64,000 nt of DNA from the NCBI RefSeq assembly GCF_006716265.1, contig NZ_VFOS01000001.1, forward strand, positions 372,001 through 436,000, given 5' to 3'. Positions 52,649 to 59,950 of this stretch are shown one piece after another. How positions within the stretch are numbered: the first letter of the stretch is position 1; every line of letters begins with the position of its first letter. This DNA comes from Rarobacter faecitabidus. GTDB taxonomy: Bacteria > Actinomycetota > Actinomycetes > Actinomycetales > Cellulomonadaceae. The notes beneath the pieces are model-generated. The model was not told the origin of the DNA. It searched no databases and worked only from the letters and a program-made list of their open reading frames with translations. Position numbers and translations under genes: made by a program.

Positions 52649-52654
52649 TAGCGT
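52649..52654 (+). promoter_or_regulatory. -10 box (TAGCGT) for the DUF3499 gene
   Basis: TAGCGT is followed by 7 nt and the GTG at 52662. The 84-bp divergent gap shared with the zincin-like gene therefore has a leaderless-type promoter on each side. Confidence 0.45.
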
Positions 52655-52661
52655 CTGAGTT

Positions 52662-53057
52662 GTGATTGTTACCCGGCCTTGCTCGAGGTCCGCATGTAGT
52701 CGACCCGCCGTCGCCACCCTCACGTACGTGTATGCGGATTCAACTGCGGTCCTGGGCCCTCTCGCCACGCAGGCGGAGCCGCACAGTTACGACCTGTGCG
52801 AGTTGCACGCGAAGCGCTTGACAGCTCCCCGCGGCTGGGAGATCGTCCACCTCGTTGCCCCAGAGGCCCGACCCGTTGTTGACGAGGAGTCCCTCATCCA
52901 GCCGGTGCCCCGCGCCACCCCGGACGATCTGACCAGCGTCGTGGATGCGGTCCTCGACCCGCCGCGGCCGCGGCACAAGGCTCCCGAACCCGCGGTTCAG
53001 GTGAGCGAGGTGTCGCGCCGGGGCCACCTGCGAATGCTCCGGGGTGAGAGTGTCTGA
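52662..53057 (+). CDS. DUF3499 protein
   Basis: A protein of 131 residues from a GTG. The N-terminal half holds four conserved Cys or His positions (RPCSRSACSRPAVATLTYVY and YDLCELHAKRLTAPRGWE), which look like a small zinc site. The rest is variable and acidic, ending in a basic stretch (SRRGHLRMLRGES). Size and motifs match DUF3499, found in most actinobacteria beside a Rv3259-type zincin-like gene, as here. Function is unknown. It overlaps the small zinc-ribbon gene that follows. Confidence 0.88.
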   Translation: MIVTRPCSRSACSRPAVATLTYVYADSTAVLGPLATQAEPHSYDLCELHAKRLTAPRGWEIVHLVAPEARPVVDEESLIQPVPRATPDDLTSVVDAVLDPPRPRHKAPEPAVQVSEVSRRGHLRMLRGESV

Positions 53058-53244
53058 CTCACCGCCACTCACATGCAGTGTGTGTGGTAGCCGCGACATC
53101 ACGGTCATGCCGCTCACTGTTCCTGTCGAGCGCGAGTTCCTGTTCGTGTCCTGCCACGCCTGCGAAACCAACCGCTGGGTCGATGCGGAGGGCCGAGCCT
53201 TGACGCGCGAAGCCGTATTCGGGGATCCCCGGCCTCGTTCCTGA
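53044..53244 (+). CDS. Small zinc-ribbon protein
   Basis: A protein of 66 residues from GTG 53044, or 64 from GTG 53050; both overlap the DUF3499 stop. Two C-x2-C pairs (CSVC near residue 11, CHAC near 37) form an obvious zinc ribbon, with a short acidic/basic tail. I know no named family. Translational coupling to DUF3499, itself a possible zinc protein, suggests related roles. In many actinobacteria the next gene here is a phosphomannomutase (manB), but in this window the amidase gene follows instead. Confidence 0.75.
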   Translation: MRVSDSPPLTCSVCGSRDITVMPLTVPVEREFLFVSCHACETNRWVDAEGRALTREAVFGDPRPRS

Positions 53245-53297
53245 CGTTTCCCGGGTGGGGACAGCGCGAAAACCCAGCGCCACGCCGCGCCAAATCT

Positions 53298-53321
53298 TGT
53301 GACTGATGTGACTATTGTTAC
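53298..53321 (+). promoter_or_regulatory. Three 9-bp-spaced TGTGAC boxes (MtrA-like) ahead of the amidase
   Basis: TGTGAC at 53298-53303 and 53307-53312 and TGTTAC at 53316-53321 are direct repeats with exact 9-bp period. They overlap the -35 region and touch the -10 TACGAT (53319-53324). Direct repeats of GTCACA (the same motif on the other strand) with 9-bp period are the described target of the actinobacterial wall regulator MtrA. A matching set is present at the SpoIID-like gene. Confidence 0.65.
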
Positions 53322-53324
53322 GAT
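53319..53324 (+). promoter_or_regulatory. -10 box (TACGAT) for the amidase gene
   Basis: TACGAT is followed by 7 nt and the ATG at 53332. The box overlaps the third TGTGAC-type repeat, so a bound regulator would contact or block RNA polymerase. Confidence 0.55.
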
Positions 53325-53331
53325 TCGATAT

Positions 53332-55878
53332 ATGCGCGGGCCACTATCTCTAACGCTGTCCACGGTGCTCGCTGCTGGAATCCTCGCGGTTCCGGTTGCG
53401 GTGCTTCCTTCGCTGACGCAGGAAGTGAGCCCCGACCAGAGCACTATTGCGGTCAGCGGAATCGACGCCAGTGCGCTAGCCGAGCCGGGCGCACTCGACC
53501 CCGTCTCGGTGGTTCTCGATGGCACTCCCGGCAAGGGAAAACTGGCCGCCATCACGGGCCGCCTCGATACGCAGTCGTTCATGGTGACCGGCGTGACGTG
53601 GGACCTCACCGAGGATGCAGACGTTACGGACGTCGCCGCCCGAATCCGCGAGAACGGTACGTGGTCCGCCTGGACTCAGTTGCCGGTGAGCGACAATCCC
53701 GACGTCAACCTCGAGGGCGACGTGACTCCCCGGGGCGGGACGGAGCCTCTGACGAGCGTTGGCGCCGACGGTATCCAAGTCAGGATCTCCACCGCAGATG
53801 GCACCGTTCCGGCCGGAACCGAGATCGAGCTCATCGATCCCCACGTCACGGCCATGGATGCGCAGTTGACCAGCCCGGGCGGTTCGGTTGCCCAGGCCGC
53901 CGACAACCGCGACGTGCTCAAGCCCAAGGTCATCACCAGGAGCCAATGGGGCGCCAAGGAGTCGCTGGGGGGCGCCTGGAATGAAACGTCGAACGGCATC
54001 AAGTCGATCTACATCCATCACACGGCCGGTGCCAACAGTTACACGGCCGCCCAGGCACCCGCTCTCGTGCGCGGGATCTACTCGTATCACACGACCGGAA
54101 TGCGTTGGGCAGATATTGGCTACCAGTTCCTCGTCGACAAGTACGGGAACATCTACCAGGGTCGTCGCAACGCCACCGTTGACACTCCGATCGGCGCGCA
54201 AACAGGGGGCTACAACACCAATACGATCGGCGTAAGCGCCCTGGGTAACTACCAGACGGTGAAGCCGACGGAACCTCTGCTCGAGGCTCTCGAGAGCGTC
54301 GTTGCCTGGAAGGCCTACGAGTACGGGCTCGACCCACTGGGCAGGACCAAGCTAACGACCGGCACGAGTTCGAAGAGCACCACTCGCGCCAGAGCGGGGA
54401 CGACCGTTTCGGTGAATGTCATTCAGGGGCACCGCGACACGAACTTCACGGCATGCCCTGGTCAGTATCTCTACGCGCAGCTACCGGCCATCCGCACCTC
54501 CGTCTCCGACCGAATGAACGGCGCATCGATCGCGTACGGTTCGCTGATCGATAGCATCAAGCACCCGACCCGGATCGTGCCGGCCAACACGCAGGCCCCA
54601 GTGCAGTGGACGGCGGCGAGCACGTACCAGTGGAAGAAGGTCACCGGCGCGGTCTCCTACCAGGTCCTGACGCAATCGAGTTCGTCGTGGAAATCAGGTT
54701 CCCCCTCGAACCGGGCGTGGAATCTGTACAAGTCGACTAAGTCCACCAAGGTCAGCGTCAAGATCCCGGCGGGCGCGACACGCGTCATCGGGGTGAGAGC
54801 CGTGGATTCCGCCGGCCGGCGCGGTCCGATCAGGATCCTCGCCACGGCCAGCGGTCCCGTGCCGCGCACGCAATGGACGTTCAAGAAGTCCGCCTGGAAA
54901 ACGAAGAAGAGTTCCGGCTACTGGTCGGGCGGCGCCCTGCGGACGTCGAAGAAGGGCGCAAAGATCTCGCTGAAGTCCGCGAAGTCGGTCAAGTACGTCG
55001 TGTTTCGGGCGCGGACGGGACCGGGTGCCGGCGCAGTCAAGGTCAAGGTCGGCAACGTCACCAAGACCGTCTCGTTCAAATCCAAGAAGGTCAACCCCTC
55101 TGCCGTGGTCAAGGTGACGCTCCCCAAGGTCGCCTCGGGTACCGTCACCGTGGCGACCCGCTCCGGCAAGGCGGTGTTCATCTCCGGCATCGGGCTGGGT
55201 CGTGCCGCGCGCAAGACGGTGCCGGCACGCAAGGCTGGACCGGCCGCTCCTCCGGTCACGGTTTCGACGGACGCGAGCGACGTGCTGGCCGCGACGCAGA
55301 CCGTCACCTGGACGGCGCCCGCAGGAGCCTCAAGCTTCTACGTACTTACTCGTAAGGCACTGGCCGACGACGCGGGACTCGGTCCGTGGACCAAGACGGC
55401 CACCAAGAAACGATCGCTTACTGTCCCCGTCGCGGAGGGCGAATACGTCGAGGTCGCGGTACTCGCCAAGAAGGGCACGACTTGGAGCACCGCCGCCGCC
55501 GTTCCCATATTCAGCCGATCGATTGATTTCTCCGCGGTGACGCTGAATCGTGGTTGGTCGCTGCTCCTCGGTTCGCAGGTGTCGCCCCCGGCGATCAAGG
55601 CGCTGACGGCCGCGAGCAACAACGCCGTCATCACCCTGCCGAAGGTGGGTTCGGCGACCTCCGCGCAGATCCTCGCGGCGACGGGGCCGGATCAGGGAAC
55701 ACTCGTCATTGAGGATTCGGGTATCGCCGTCGCGACGCTCAACCTGTCCATTCTGCCCGCTAGCCAGGCGTCATTGATTCGTGTGCCATTCACCAAGACG
55801 GTCTCGGCGAAACTCAAGGTGCGGACCGTGGGCACGAATCCCATCACGATCTTCGGGATCGGGTTTACGCGCGCCTAG
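53332..55878 (+). CDS. Secreted N-acetylmuramoyl-L-alanine amidase (PGRP/Amidase_2 domain)
   Basis: About 848 residues. A signal peptide (1 to about 27) is followed by a beta-rich region. The PGRP/amidase-2 domain (about 197-390) begins ITRSQWGAKESLGG. Its zinc site is complete: IHHTAG near 229, GHRDTNFTACPG near 365 with His and Cys, and the YNTNTIGVSALG segment between. The C-terminal half has Lys-rich Ser/Thr segments that could bind anionic wall polymers. It cleaves the bond between muramic acid and the stem peptide. GTG 53299 would start inside the TGTGAC repeats and upstream of the -10 box, so ATG 53332 is chosen. Confidence 0.92.
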   Translation: MRGPLSLTLSTVLAAGILAVPVAVLPSLTQEVSPDQSTIAVSGIDASALAEPGALDPVSVVLDGTPGKGKLAAITGRLDTQSFMVTGVTWDLTEDADVTDVAARIRENGTWSAWTQLPVSDNPDVNLEGDVTPRGGTEPLTSVGADGIQVRISTADGTVPAGTEIELIDPHVTAMDAQLTSPGGSVAQAADNRDVLKPKVITRSQWGAKESLGGAWNETSNGIKSIYIHHTAGANSYTAAQAPALVRGIYSYHTTGMRWADIGYQFLVDKYGNIYQGRRNATVDTPIGAQTGGYNTNTIGVSALGNYQTVKPTEPLLEALESVVAWKAYEYGLDPLGRTKLTTGTSSKSTTRARAGTTVSVNVIQGHRDTNFTACPGQYLYAQLPAIRTSVSDRMNGASIAYGSLIDSIKHPTRIVPANTQAPVQWTAASTYQWKKVTGAVSYQVLTQSSSSWKSGSPSNRAWNLYKSTKSTKVSVKIPAGATRVIGVRAVDSAGRRGPIRILATASGPVPRTQWTFKKSAWKTKKSSGYWSGGALRTSKKGAKISLKSAKSVKYVVFRARTGPGAGAVKVKVGNVTKTVSFKSKKVNPSAVVKVTLPKVASGTVTVATRSGKAVFISGIGLGRAARKTVPARKAGPAAPPVTVSTDASDVLAATQTVTWTAPAGASSFYVLTRKALADDAGLGPWTKTATKKRSLTVPVAEGEYVEVAVLAKKGTTWSTAAAVPIFSRSIDFSAVTLNRGWSLLLGSQVSPPAIKALTAASNNAVITLPKVGSATSAQILAATGPDQGTLVIEDSGIAVATLNLSILPASQASLIRVPFTKTVSAKLKVRTVGTNPITIFGIGFTRA

Positions 55879-55952
55879 CGTCACTCGTCCCGCAATGCGG
55901 GCGAGGGCGAACTGCGCGCCTCCCGGAGCAGGCGCGTGATCGGGCCTGCCCG

Positions 55953-57026
55953 TCAGGGCCGAAGGACGCGAGAACGATCGTTTGTGCGTCGAGCGCCGCG
56001 TAGGAGACCCTTCCAGAAGCCCGTTCCCCACGCGACGTGCATCGTGGGCAGCACGGCCAGCGTGGCGATTCGATCAGCCAGGGAATGCGCCTCGCTGTCG
56101 CGTGCCGTGGCGACGAGGATGGTCATCAGGTAGACGAGGGCGGGGGACCACGCCGCCGCAAGCCACCACGGCTTGCCGGCCAGTCCTGGGGACAGCGCCG
56201 CGATACTGCTGACTACTATTCCCGCCAATACTGCGGCGACCAGGGCGGGCGGAGCGAAATAGCGTAGCGAGGTCGCGCGCGGATCGCGTCGCGCGAGCTC
56301 GCCGCGCCAGGCGCCGGTGGCGAAGAATTGCCGAGCGACAGCCCCGAGTGAGGCGCGGGGTCGGTAGATCACCTTGAGTTCGGGATCGAACCAGACCAAA
56401 TACCCTGCGGAGCGGATGCGCAGATTGAGTTCCCAGTCTTCCCCGCGCAGAACGGATTCGTCGTACATCCCGACCTCGTCGAGCACGTCGCGGAGAAAGA
56501 CACCCAGATAGGCCGATTCGCTGGGCCCCTCCTCGCCACCCGAGTGGAAGGACGGGCCGCCGAGGCCGAGTTTGCTGTTGTACGCGCGCGCGACGGCGCG
56601 CTGGACCACTGCGGTGCCGGTTGCCACCATGATGCCGCCGACGTTCGCGGCGCCGGTCCGCTCGAGCGTGGCGAGCGCCCTCGCCGCGTAGTCGGTGGGG
56701 ATTTCGCAGTGTGCGTCAACGCGCACGATCACGGGGTACTTGGCGGCGCCGATCGCCGCGTTGAGTCCCGCAGGGATGTTGGCGCGGGGATTCCGCACGA
56801 GTCGTATTCGCCCGTCTGCCGCGTCGCTCAGACGCTGCGCCACCTCGTCCGTATCATCCGTGGAGGGGCCGAGGGCGAGGATCAACTCGCTTTCGCCGTC
56901 AACCTCCTGCTGCAGGATGGACGTGACGGCCTCGGTGAGGTAACGAGATTCGTTCAGGACGGGCATCACGAAACTCAGGCCGGTTTGCAGTGTATTCTCC
57001 CTTGTCCGAGCCCATCCGGGCGACAT
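55953..57026 (-). CDS. GT2 glycosyltransferase with C-terminal membrane helices (ExoA-like)
   Basis: A protein of 357 residues. The GT-A domain (about 15-240) has LSFVMPVLNESRYLTEAVTS, LALGPSTDDTDE, IVRVDAHCEIPTDYAARAL with the metal-binding D-x-H, and GEDWELNLRIRSAGYLVWF. Two to three membrane helices follow (about 245-330). Layout and motifs resemble ExoA-type enzymes that extend lipid-linked polysaccharide from the inner face. The ATG is 40 bp from a TAGGAT box (57062-57067) that mirrors the promoter of the TagGH genes. It is convergent with the amidase gene, 74 bp between stops; that gap shows no clear terminator. Donor sugar is unknown. Confidence 0.88.
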   Translation of the reverse strand: MSPGWARTRENTLQTGLSFVMPVLNESRYLTEAVTSILQQEVDGESELILALGPSTDDTDEVAQRLSDAADGRIRLVRNPRANIPAGLNAAIGAAKYPVIVRVDAHCEIPTDYAARALATLERTGAANVGGIMVATGTAVVQRAVARAYNSKLGLGGPSFHSGGEEGPSESAYLGVFLRDVLDEVGMYDESVLRGEDWELNLRIRSAGYLVWFDPELKVIYRPRASLGAVARQFFATGAWRGELARRDPRATSLRYFAPPALVAAVLAGIVVSSIAALSPGLAGKPWWLAAAWSPALVYLMTILVATARDSEAHSLADRIATLAVLPTMHVAWGTGFWKGLLRGARRTNDRSRVLRP

Positions 57027-57061
57027 GGCGATGGCGCCGCTGCCAGGTATCGGTCTGATCG

Positions 57062-57139
57062 ATCCTACAAGATCGTCATCGGAGGCGGCCGGTGACGTCG
57101 CGCGCCGGGTATCTCGGCGGCCCGGCGGTCTTGTAGGCT
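57062..57139. promoter_or_regulatory. Mirrored promoter pair between the GT2 and TagGH genes
   Basis: CCTACAAGA (57064-57072) and its exact reverse complement TCTTGTAGG (57129-57137) face each other across 56 bp. Each continues into a -10-like box: TAGGAT at 57062-57067 on the minus strand, TAGGCT at 57134-57139 on the plus strand. Shared sequence in both promoters suggests one regulator or a recent duplication. The rest of the 57027-57226 gap shows nothing else. Confidence 0.5.
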
Positions 57140-57226
57140 ATTGACGATTCTGCGGATGGCAGCAGGATGGCACGATTCCGAGCGAGCAACCGAGCTCGTT
57201 CTCACCCAGACAGGACGGAACGAAGC

Positions 57227-58192
57227 TTGAATCGCGTTGAATCTCGGCGCGGGCGCTCGTCCGCGGCTCCCCCGGGGCAGGACCCCGACGGCGGGGAAGG
57301 GGCAATCCCCGACGAGAAGTTGACATCGGGCGACCTCGCGGCGCGCTATGGGCTGAAGCCGGTCGGAGTGCGCGCCGGGCTGGTGGAGTACGTCCGCGAT
57401 CTCATCCGCTGGGCACCCTTCACTGTCGCCCTCGGTCTGGCGCAGGCCTCATCGCGCAACCGCGCCTCCTACCTCGGGCAGATCTGGAACTTCCTCAACC
57501 CGATCCTGAACTCGGCCGTGTACATCCTGGTATTCGGACTGTTGCTCGACACGAGCCGCGGTGTGACGAACGTCGTCGGCTTCATCGTCGTGGGCGTGTT
57601 CATGTACCGATCCTTTTCCGACGTCGTGACGGGGGCGGGCAAGTCGATCCGCAGGAGTAAGAGCCTGATCAAGTCCCTGCCGTTCCCGCGTGCCTCGATG
57701 CCGCTTTCGTCAACCGTTTCGGAGGCGGCGGTCCTCGGTCCCGAAGTGGTCGTGATGCTCGTCATCATCTGGCTTTCGGGATTCATTCCGCGGATGGCGA
57801 CCGTCACCTGGTCGTGGCACATCATCCTGGTCATTCCCGGTCTGATGCTGCTCTATGCCTTCTCGCTGGGCTGCGGGCTGTTCGTCGCGCGACTTGTCGC
57901 ATTCGTGCCGGATATCGCCAAACTGCTGCCGTTCGTGCTGCGGCTCGTGATGTACGGCTCGGGCGCCATCTTCCCGGTGTCGCACTACTTTACGGACGGC
58001 ACGATCCAGGCGATTCTGACCTATCAGCCCGTTGCCGTCATGCTGACGATTATCCGTCAGGTGACGCTGAGCGAGCCGTCCATACCGTTCAATTGGACGA
58101 TGTGGCTGTGGGCGCTGGGTTGGGCGATCGTGGCGCTCGCCGTTGGTCTGGTGTTTTTCTGGCGAGCAGAGGCGCGATATGGCAGAGAATGA
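57227..58192 (+). CDS. tagG: Teichoic acid ABC exporter, permease (TagG-like, ABC-2 type)
   Basis: About 321 residues from TTG 57227. An earlier ATG (57167) is rejected because the 60 bp between have low third-position G+C unlike the gene, and TTG 57227 has a GGA site at 8 nt. Residues 1-60 are polar. Six membrane helices follow, with the ABC-2 motif SRNRASYLGQIWNFLNPILN before helix 1 and YGSGAIFPVSHY late. It pairs with the ATPase that overlaps its end by 14 bp. TagGH-type transporters export complete lipid-linked teichoic acid. The polymer probably comes from the locus at 35838-46454. A Wzm-type polysaccharide exporter is equivalent in family. Confidence 0.88.
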   Translation: MNRVESRRGRSSAAPPGQDPDGGEGAIPDEKLTSGDLAARYGLKPVGVRAGLVEYVRDLIRWAPFTVALGLAQASSRNRASYLGQIWNFLNPILNSAVYILVFGLLLDTSRGVTNVVGFIVVGVFMYRSFSDVVTGAGKSIRRSKSLIKSLPFPRASMPLSSTVSEAAVLGPEVVVMLVIIWLSGFIPRMATVTWSWHIILVIPGLMLLYAFSLGCGLFVARLVAFVPDIAKLLPFVLRLVMYGSGAIFPVSHYFTDGTIQAILTYQPVAVMLTIIRQVTLSEPSIPFNWTMWLWALGWAIVALAVGLVFFWRAEARYGRE

Positions 58193-59057
58193 GCGCCAGC
58201 AGCGCGTTCCTTCGGTGATCGTGGACGATGTCCATGTGACCTATCTGGTGATCGGCTCCAAGGGCGGGGCGGTCAGAGCCCGCAAGAACGATTCGCGATG
58301 GAAGCGGCTGCTGCGCAAGGGCGCCAAACTCTCTGGTGCGGGAAAGACCGAGATCCACGCGGTGAAGGGCGTCTCCTTCACTGCGTACGACGGTGAAGTC
58401 ATCGGAATCCTCGGCACCAACGGCTCGGGCAAATCAACGCTTTTGCGGGCGATTTGCGGTCTTCAACCCGTGTCGCAGGGCAGGGTCTACATGAAGGGCA
58501 AGGCGTCGCTGATGGGTGTCGGCGCTGCGCTGATGAAGAATCTCACCGGCGAGCGCAACATTATGATGGGCTGCCTTGCCATGGGCATGTCGCCCAGGGA
58601 GGTTAGGGCCAAGTTCAAGGAGATCGTCCGCTTTTCGGAGATCGGGGACGCCGTCTATCTGCCGATGTCGACGTATTCGCACGGCATGGCGGCGCGCCTC
58701 AGATTTGCTATCTCAACGGCGATGACCCCGGATGTGCTCGTCATCGATGAAGCACTCGCTACGGGCGACGCAGCGTTCAAGCAGAAGAGTCGTCGACGCA
58801 TCGCCGAGATTCAGGAAGCGGCGGGCACCATCTTCGTGGTCAGCCATTCGGCGCGCACCATTCAGTCGATGTGCACTCGTGCCATCTGGTTGGATCAGGG
58901 CGAGATCCGGATGGATGGACCCGCCGACGCGGTAGCCAAGGAATACCGGGCCCACATGACGACCATCAGGGCCGAACGGCGCCGCCGTCGCCGCGAGCGA
59001 CGCGCCCGCCGACTGGCAGAAGAGGCACGGCTCGAGGCGGAGCAGCCGGGCACCTAG
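58179..59057 (+). CDS. tagH: Teichoic acid ABC exporter, ATP-binding subunit (TagH-like)
   Basis: A protein of 292 residues. Walker A is GTNGSGKST near residue 86, and the signature YSHGM is in the TYSHGMAARLRFA form typical of TagH/Wzt exporters. Walker B is VLVIDEALATGD, and the switch His is in VVSHSARTI. The N-terminal VDDVHVTYLVIG segment is typical of the subgroup, and the last 40 residues are a basic and acidic helical tail instead of a long substrate-binding domain. It overlaps the tagG stop by 14 bp, starting at ATG 58179 rather than an in-frame codon 36 bp upstream. The absent C-terminal carbohydrate-binding domain suggests little polymer-end selectivity. Confidence 0.92.
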   Translation: MAENERQQRVPSVIVDDVHVTYLVIGSKGGAVRARKNDSRWKRLLRKGAKLSGAGKTEIHAVKGVSFTAYDGEVIGILGTNGSGKSTLLRAICGLQPVSQGRVYMKGKASLMGVGAALMKNLTGERNIMMGCLAMGMSPREVRAKFKEIVRFSEIGDAVYLPMSTYSHGMAARLRFAISTAMTPDVLVIDEALATGDAAFKQKSRRRIAEIQEAAGTIFVVSHSARTIQSMCTRAIWLDQGEIRMDGPADAVAKEYRAHMTTIRAERRRRRRERRARRLAEEARLEAEQPGT

Positions 59058-59105
59058 CCCCGCCTGCCCGATCGAGTTTCCCGGCGTGCTTCGCGGCTCA
59101 TCCGG

Positions 59106-59111
59106 TAAAGT
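59106..59111 (+). promoter_or_regulatory. -10 box (TAAAGT) for the LicC-like gene
   Basis: TAAAGT lies 59 nt before the ATG at 59171, predicting a leader of about 50 nt. A GGAG ribosome-binding site (59157-59160) precedes the start. No strong -35 element was seen. Confidence 0.4.
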
Positions 59112-59170
59112 CGAATGGTTGCACCCCGCGCCGTGCGTGGTTGCGAACTCGTGGAATTGGAGCAGATTGA

Positions 59171-59857
59171 ATGCAGGTAGCGATTCTGGCCGCCGGGATG
59201 GGAACCCGACTCGGTAAGCCCTTCCCCAAGTCACTGACCCCGTTGAGCGACGGCCGTTCGATCATGGCCCAGCAATTCGAGAACCTGCAGCAGGAGTTCA
59301 CCGACCCGCAGATCTACGTCGTGGTCGGCTTCAAGCTCGAGATGATTCTCGAGGCGCATCCACGAGCACTGTTCGTCTACAACGAGGAATTCGATCGTAC
59401 CAACACCTCCAAGTCCCTGCTTCGCCTGCTCCGGTCCTCGGGCCCGGGCGGTGTGCTGTGGCTCAACGGTGACGTGGTATTCCACCCCGCCGTGCTCGGT
59501 CGGCTGGCGCCATTTATCGATGCCGGCCAGTCCGTCGTCGCCGTGAATACGTCGGCGGTTGCGGAGGAAGAGGTGAAGTACACCGTCGACGGTGACGGAT
59601 TCATCGACAAACTGTCCAAGCAGGTGCAGAACGCCCTCGGCGAGGCCGTGGGGATCAACTACGTGTCCGAGGCGGACAAGGCGGCGCTCATCCAGCGGCT
59701 CGACGAGGTGGACGACCAGGACTACTTCGAGCGCGGCATCGAACTCGCCATCGAGCAGGACGGCGCGAAGTTCCTGCCCGTGGACATCTCCGACCTCTAT
59801 GCGGTCGAGGTCGATTTCGCCGAGGATCTGGAGCGCGCGAACGCGCAACTGTCCTGA
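59171..59857 (+). CDS. LicC-like nucleotidyltransferase (phosphocholine cytidylyltransferase family)
   Basis: A protein of 228 residues. The N-terminal nucleotide-binding signature LAAGMGTRLGKPFPKSLTPL has the Arg and Lys expected for an NTP transferase, with WLNGDVVF carrying the metal-binding Asp and VEVDFAEDLERA near the end. The size and these segments fit LicC-type CTP:phosphocholine cytidylyltransferases, which activate phosphocholine for attachment to cell-surface glycans. A neighbouring LicA, LicB or LicD is not in the window, so the activated molecule could be different. It is a single gene after tagGH with its own promoter. Confidence 0.75.
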   Translation: MQVAILAAGMGTRLGKPFPKSLTPLSDGRSIMAQQFENLQQEFTDPQIYVVVGFKLEMILEAHPRALFVYNEEFDRTNTSKSLLRLLRSSGPGGVLWLNGDVVFHPAVLGRLAPFIDAGQSVVAVNTSAVAEEEVKYTVDGDGFIDKLSKQVQNALGEAVGINYVSEADKAALIQRLDEVDDQDYFERGIELAIEQDGAKFLPVDISDLYAVEVDFAEDLERANAQLS

Positions 59858-59914
59858 CAGTGAATGGGGCCAACCACCGCGCGAACGCCTGCGGATGGCA
59901 CGTTTGGCGTGTAG

Positions 59915-59941
59915 CCCGCCCCGCGCTGGTCGCCGGGCGGG
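59915..59941. terminator. Weak hairpin between LicC-like and SpoIID-like genes
   Basis: CCCGCC (59915-59920) can pair with GGCGGG (59936-59941) in the 93-bp gap between the converging genes. The stem is short and has no U-tract. Confidence 0.3.
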
Positions 59942-59950
59942 TGCAAGCCG

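Noticed and set aside
53298-53321. TGTGAC boxes considered as CRP/GlxR sites
   Set aside because: CRP-type sites are inverted (TGTGA-N6-TCACA). These are direct repeats with 9-bp period.
57167-57226. ATG at 57167 as the start of tagG
   Set aside because: The 20 codons between have low third-position G+C unlike the rest of the gene, and TTG 57227 has a better-spaced ribosome-binding site.
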